Below are positions 8,057-10,944 of a stretch of DNA of 10,944 nucleotides, piece after piece. Origin of the DNA: Thalassiosira profunda (Eukaryota > Bacillariophyta > Thalassiosirophyceae > Thalassiosirales > Thalassiosiraceae); NCBI GenBank assembly GCA_036939355.1, contig JALLAP010000694.1, positions 1-10,944 of the forward strand, in the 5' to 3' direction. Positions within the stretch are counted from its first letter, which is position 1; each line of letters starts with the position of its first letter. The notes below the pieces were generated by a model that ran no database searches, had not been told where the DNA came from, and saw nothing but the letters and a program-made list of their open reading frames with translations. Made by a program: the position numbers and the translations under genes.

Positions 8057-8477
8057 CGCGCAGCTATGCCCCTCTACCTAACAAAACTCGTCTGTATTTT
8101 TAGTATGAGGGTCTACGTAGGAATACGTATCTCTTTGACCCGATCAAATGCCTCCATAAACCTGCACCCCAACCGGCTAACCCCCCGAACCACGTTCGTA
8201 TGCCCTACCGCAACAAGGATCGGGGGGTTAGCCGGTTGGGGTGCAACCTGTGATATTGAATACGGATCAATACATTGTTTCACCGTGACAATACGTACCG
8301 AAGTTTAGAGACTAATATTGTTTTTCCACGTAGGAAAAAAGTCCATATCGTATTTCCTGCTAAATTAGTCTCCGTTTGCAATCAAACGCTAGTTTCACCC
8401 CAAAAGACTCCCGATATCGCCAAAAATGGCCGATTTTATCTAGCGTTAGCGATTAGGTAGAGGGGCATAGCTGCGCG
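8057..8477. mobile_element. 421-bp foldback/MITE-like element with perfect 25-bp TIRs
   Basis: Positions 8057-8081 are the exact reverse complement of 8453-8477, beginning CGCGCAGCTATGCCCC. CAA flanks both ends directly (8054-8056 and 8478-8480), which could be a 3-bp target duplication. The interior has no credible reading frame. It contains further inverted pairs: 26 bp at 8163-8188/8220-8245, 9 bp at 8308-8316/8364-8372 and 8 bp at 8385-8392/8440-8447. The perfect ends suggest recent activity or selection on the pairing. The superfamily is unknown. Confidence 0.65.
8163..8245. repeat. Perfect 26-bp inverted repeat (hairpin) nested in the 421-bp element
   Basis: 8163-8188 is the exact reverse complement of 8220-8245, with a 31-nt spacer. 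The arm is pyrimidine-rich with runs of C, starting TGCACCCCAACCGG. ACC occurs directly on both flanks (8160-8162 and 8246-8248), so it may itself be a tiny inserted element. Alternatively it is an internal foldback of the host element or, if transcribed, a hairpin RNA. Confidence 0.85.
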
Positions 8478-8596
8478 CAATCTTGCCTCGAGGCTGGATC
8501 GCGCACGGAGCAAGGAGGAAGCAACCACCTCCTGCATGCCGCTGCCGGCCTCCCTCTCTCCTCCTCTCTGACCCACAAATCTCTGCTGCAAGTCGA

Positions 8597-9681
8597 ATGA
8601 TTGTGATTGACCTCTCGGGGCGGGATTTGCAAAAGAGGCGGATCATTTTGAAGGTGCACCGAGGTTCATCGAGATCACCTGTTCTCACCTCCACGAACCC
8701 AACATTCAAGATCGGGGCCATTCTGTCGACGCTCGCGTTTTCAGCGCCCATCAAATCGCTCAAGGGATGCATCAAGAACGGCTCGCTGGGCGCACTAAAC
8801 CCTACGCCGTGGGCATTCATGACAGGTAAGTGCAGCCGCCTTGCACCCGTTTGCAATACACCTGGCATCTTCTCACACTCCACGTGCATGTGATATGCAG
8901 GCAATACGATCGGCTGGCTGGCATATTCCTACATCACACAGGACCTCTTTGTGTTCTTTGCAAATGCACCCGGGGTGAGCACCACACAACCCTTCACCGT
9001 GCACTCATGCTTGCATCATCACACAATCCTCACTGCGTCTCTTGGCAGCTCATGATATCAATATGGCTCAATGTCGGGGCAATGAAGCTGCAATATTACG
9101 AGGAGGTTGTGAAGCACTCGTCAATACAATTGATAGAGAGTCAATCGGGGGACAATGCAGAGGAAGGCGACGACAACGAAACACAATCTGCAAATGGGGC
9201 TGAGAGTGATGACAATGAGCAGCTTCCGCCATCGTTGACATCGCACGAAAAGATATTGCTGCAAATCCTCATCGCTTGGGTTATCATTCTCTCCGTCAGC
9301 AGCCTCATGCCAATCAGCAAAGAGGAGAAGAAATTCGTGGTTGGAGTGTCGGTGAACCTGAACCTAATCGCATTCTACGGGGCGCCCCTGAGCACGATCC
9401 TGACAGTGATGCACACCAAAAGCTCTTCTTCCATCCACTTCTGGACGATGATAATGAACACAACAAACGCGTTCTTTTGGTGCGTCTACAGTCTCGCGAT
9501 AGCGGACTGGTACATTCTGATTCCGAATGGGCTCGGCTTTCTGTTCGGAGTATTGCAAATGCTTTTATACAAGCTCTACCCGCATAGCGGTGTGGTCGAT
9601 GGAGATGGCACTGAGCTATTCTTGGACGAGGGAGGCAACTCAAAAGCAGATTCGAGAGAGATCCAATCTGAGATAATATGA
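8597..9681 (+). CDS. SWEET: SWEET/MtN3 family sugar transporter
   Basis: Three exons: 8597-8825, 8901-8974, 9049-9681. Introns of 75 and 74 nt begin GTAAGT and GTGAGC, both end in CAG, and sit in phases 1 and 0; the product is 311 residues. SWEETs are seven-helix uniporters moving mono- or disaccharides down their gradient. First MtN3 repeat, about 36-117: a helix ending SAPIKSLK, then GSLGALNPTPWAFMTGNTIGW (Pro and Asn 78 of the third-helix pore motif), then FVFFANAPG and WLNVGAMKLQYYE. A polar acidic loop (about 120-160) follows, then the second repeat, about 168-280, with YGAPLSTI, the MNTTNAFFWCVYS helix and ILIPNGLGFLFGVLQMLLY, which matches the family's closing segment well. The hydrophilic acidic tail (282-311) is presumably cytosolic. 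The start is the least certain part: ATG 8597 gives a 35-residue leader, while an in-frame ATG at 8483 would add 38 residues beginning right beside the transposon end. Substrate and membrane (plasma membrane, vacuole or plastid) cannot be read from the sequence. Confidence 0.87.
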
Positions 9682-9784
9682 GCAATGCATCACAGTTGCC
9701 ACACGTGATCTGACCCTTATCCTACACTATCAAACAGTTCTTCACAATTCTACCACTTCGCTCTTCCCCTCGTTCTCTCGTTGC
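9682..9784. other. Convergent 3' intergenic gap
   Basis: 103 bp between the stops of SWEET and the hydroxyacid oxidase. It presumably holds both 3' UTRs, which must be short or overlap. Confidence 0.6.
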
Positions 9785-10944
9785 TCATAGCTTCGACCGA
9801 ATGTATTTCTGCACAGCGCCTCCACTCGGATGGCGAGTTACAAGCGCCTTCCCTGCATTTGCAACGGTCGCACAACCGCATATGGCCATCGCGGCCTCTG
9901 TTTCCCTTCGTATCATTTCCAGTAGATTGGCAACTGCATCCTCTCCTCCACAGGCCAAGGCAAAGAAAACTGGCTTTCCAATGCCCACAGCAGTCGCTCC
10001 CAAGGCCAGCGCTTTCAACACATCTGTTCCTCGACGGATGCCACCATCCAGGAGGACCGGTGCGTTGCTACCGATTCCTCTCAGTGCTGCCACCACCTCT
10101 GGCAACACATCGATCGCCGCAAGTGCCCCATCCAGACCACGCCCACCATGGTTGCTCACAAAGACGCCATCCGCACCGGCCTTCACTGCCTCAATTGCAT
10201 CTTCTGCTGTCATGATGCCTTTCACCACCAAAGGCAGATCGCGACACGCCTCCTCCTTGAGCCAGCGCACGTCCGCCCAAGTTGGATTTTGCTCAAACAA
10301 TTGCTCCGTATTCTGGTCCCACGCATCCTCGTCGCCTTGATTGTATACCTTCGACTTATCCACCACACTCGCCTCGGGTGCAAGCCATTTCTTCTCAGAT
10401 CCTGGATGTTTCATCGCCACTTCATCGTCATAGTTCACCAATCTGTGCGGCGCCGGCAACGCATTCCAGCCATTCCGTGCATCGGCTTCGCGGTATCCAA
10501 ATCGAACAGAATCGACAGTGAGGAAAACTCCTGAATGGCGGTGCGCAAGCAAAGTGAGCAACACTGCAATAGAAAATGGTATCGTTGCACGTTTCGACGC
10601 ACCTTTATACCCTGCATTCGCAGCCCTCCGGACCAAGCGCAGCGTCATATCACGATCTTTCAGGATGTAAGCCTGGTACCACAAGTTTGTTTTCCCCTGC
10701 GTCGCAGCTGCCACTTCTTCAATCGATCGAGTGGCATGCTGAGACAACCCGAAAAGGGTACCGGCTCTCCCGCAAGCTCTCGCAGATGCACATTCGCCTT
10801 GTGCGTCTGCGAGAGCGTGCACTCCAGCCGGGGATATGAACACTGGCATCGACAGGCGCTGTCCAAAGAGTGTGGTCGCGGTGGAGATCGATCCCACCGG
10901 ACGCATAACTCGTGGGCGAAGGTACCACCCCTTGAACGCAGCCT
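9785..10944 (-). CDS. Peroxisomal FMN-dependent 2-hydroxyacid oxidase (glycolate/lactate oxidase family), N-terminus outside window
   Basis: Two exons visible: 10944-10603 and 10530-9785, with a 72-nt intron (10602-10531, GTGCGT...CAG, phase 1). About 361 residues are seen; by alignment to spinach glycolate oxidase roughly 40 are missing upstream. The enzyme oxidises an (S)-2-hydroxyacid to the oxoacid, passing electrons through FMN to oxygen. Motifs: SPAGVHALAD, LSQHATRSIEEVA, WYQAYILKDRD, FLTVDSVRFGYREADARNG, LPLVVKGIMTAEDA (flavin Lys), SNHGGRGLDG (catalytic His and substrate Arg), LLDGGIRRGTDVLKALALGA, GIGKP. The protein ends RSKL, so its last three residues are the canonical peroxisomal signal SKL. 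Two departures from consensus: Gly replaces Gln in SNHGGRQ, and Lys replaces the phosphate-binding Arg of IGRP. The loop after READARNG is longer than in spinach enzyme. Glycolate oxidase of photorespiration is the likely role in an alga, but lactate or another hydroxyacid is possible. The splice choice restores family alignment; an upstream CAG at 10566-10564 would also be in frame and add 11 residues. Confidence 0.9.
   Translation of the reverse strand, partial: AAFKGWYLRPRVMRPVGSISTATTLFGQRLSMPVFISPAGVHALADAQGECASARACGRAGTLFGLSQHATRSIEEVAAATQGKTNLWYQAYILKDRDMTLRLVRRAANAGYKGASKRATIPFSIAVLLTLLAHRHSGVFLTVDSVRFGYREADARNGWNALPAPHRLVNYDDEVAMKHPGSEKKWLAPEASVVDKSKVYNQGDEDAWDQNTEQLFEQNPTWADVRWLKEEACRDLPLVVKGIMTAEDAIEAVKAGADGVFVSNHGGRGLDGALAAIDVLPEVVAALRGIGSNAPVLLDGGIRRGTDVLKALALGATAVGIGKPVFFALACGGEDAVANLLEMIRRETEAAMAICGCATVANAGKALVTRHPSGGAVQKYIRSKL

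Larger units (their letters stand above)
7795..8596. promoter_or_regulatory. Divergent intergenic region between acidic protein and SWEET, occupied by mobile-element remnants
   Basis: 802 bp between two outward-facing start codons, clearly AT-richer than the flanking genes. About three quarters of it is taken up by two abutting inverted-repeat elements (7854-8048 and 8057-8477). This leaves about 59 bp next to the acidic-protein start and about 119 bp before the chosen SWEET start as apparently original sequence. The promoters must lie in those remnants or in the elements themselves. Confidence 0.6.

Noticed and set aside
8051..8308. 85-residue plus-strand frame inside the 421-bp element as a transposase remnant
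   Set aside because: It spans the inverted end and the hairpin, has no catalytic motif, and is shorter than any transposase.
8483..8596. Longer N-terminus for SWEET (ATG at 8483)
   Set aside because: It begins six bases after the transposon end and gives a basic Pro-rich leader with no family match. It is not excluded, but 8597 lies closer to the first helix.

Overview
The window reads as nuclear DNA of a compact-genome eukaryotic alga, most likely a stramenopile and probably a diatom of the Thalassiosira type. This placement is an inference from protein architecture, not from any search. The supporting signs are GT-AG introns of mostly 72-79 nt, short intergenic gaps, a BspA/DUF285-repeat surface protein with a Ser-Ser-Gln-Pro-Ser stalk, a SWEET transporter with the algal-looking NPTPW repeat, and an acidic low-complexity orphan protein.

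Layout from left to right. Positions 1-601 hold no gene I can support; they contain small palindromes, a CT microsatellite and a motif that recurs near 4.1 kb. A four-exon minus-strand gene (602-3829) encodes a 986-residue type II membrane protein. Its order is cytosolic tail, membrane anchor, six-Cys module, EGF-like module, nine BspA-type leucine-rich repeats, and a C-terminal module interrupted by the SSQPS stalk. A 543-bp divergent intergenic region separates it from a single-exon plus-strand DusA-type tRNA-dihydrouridine synthase (4373-5977), whose barrel carries a Cys-rich insertion. After a 164-bp convergent gap comes a minus-strand acidic repeat protein of unknown function (6142-7794).

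The 802-bp divergent region between that gene and a plus-strand SWEET sugar transporter (8597-9681, three exons) is AT-richer than its surroundings. It holds two abutting MITE-like elements. One is about 195 bp with imperfect 28-bp inverted ends and a 9-bp flanking duplication. The other is 421 bp with perfect 25-bp inverted ends and 3-bp CAA flanks, and it contains a perfect 26-bp-stem hairpin. At the right edge, convergent with SWEET after 103 bp, is a minus-strand FMN-dependent 2-hydroxyacid oxidase of the glycolate/lactate oxidase family. It ends in the peroxisomal signal SKL and its N-terminus lies outside the window.

The genes alternate in orientation (divergent and convergent pairs) and do not form an operon or an obvious pathway. 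SWEET (sugar flux) and the peroxisomal hydroxyacid oxidase (photorespiration-type carbon metabolism) are both carbon-related, but nothing here links them functionally. The most unusual items are the nested transposon remnants in a shared promoter, the Cys-rich insertion in the Dus enzyme, and the acidic protein with two duplicated short motifs.
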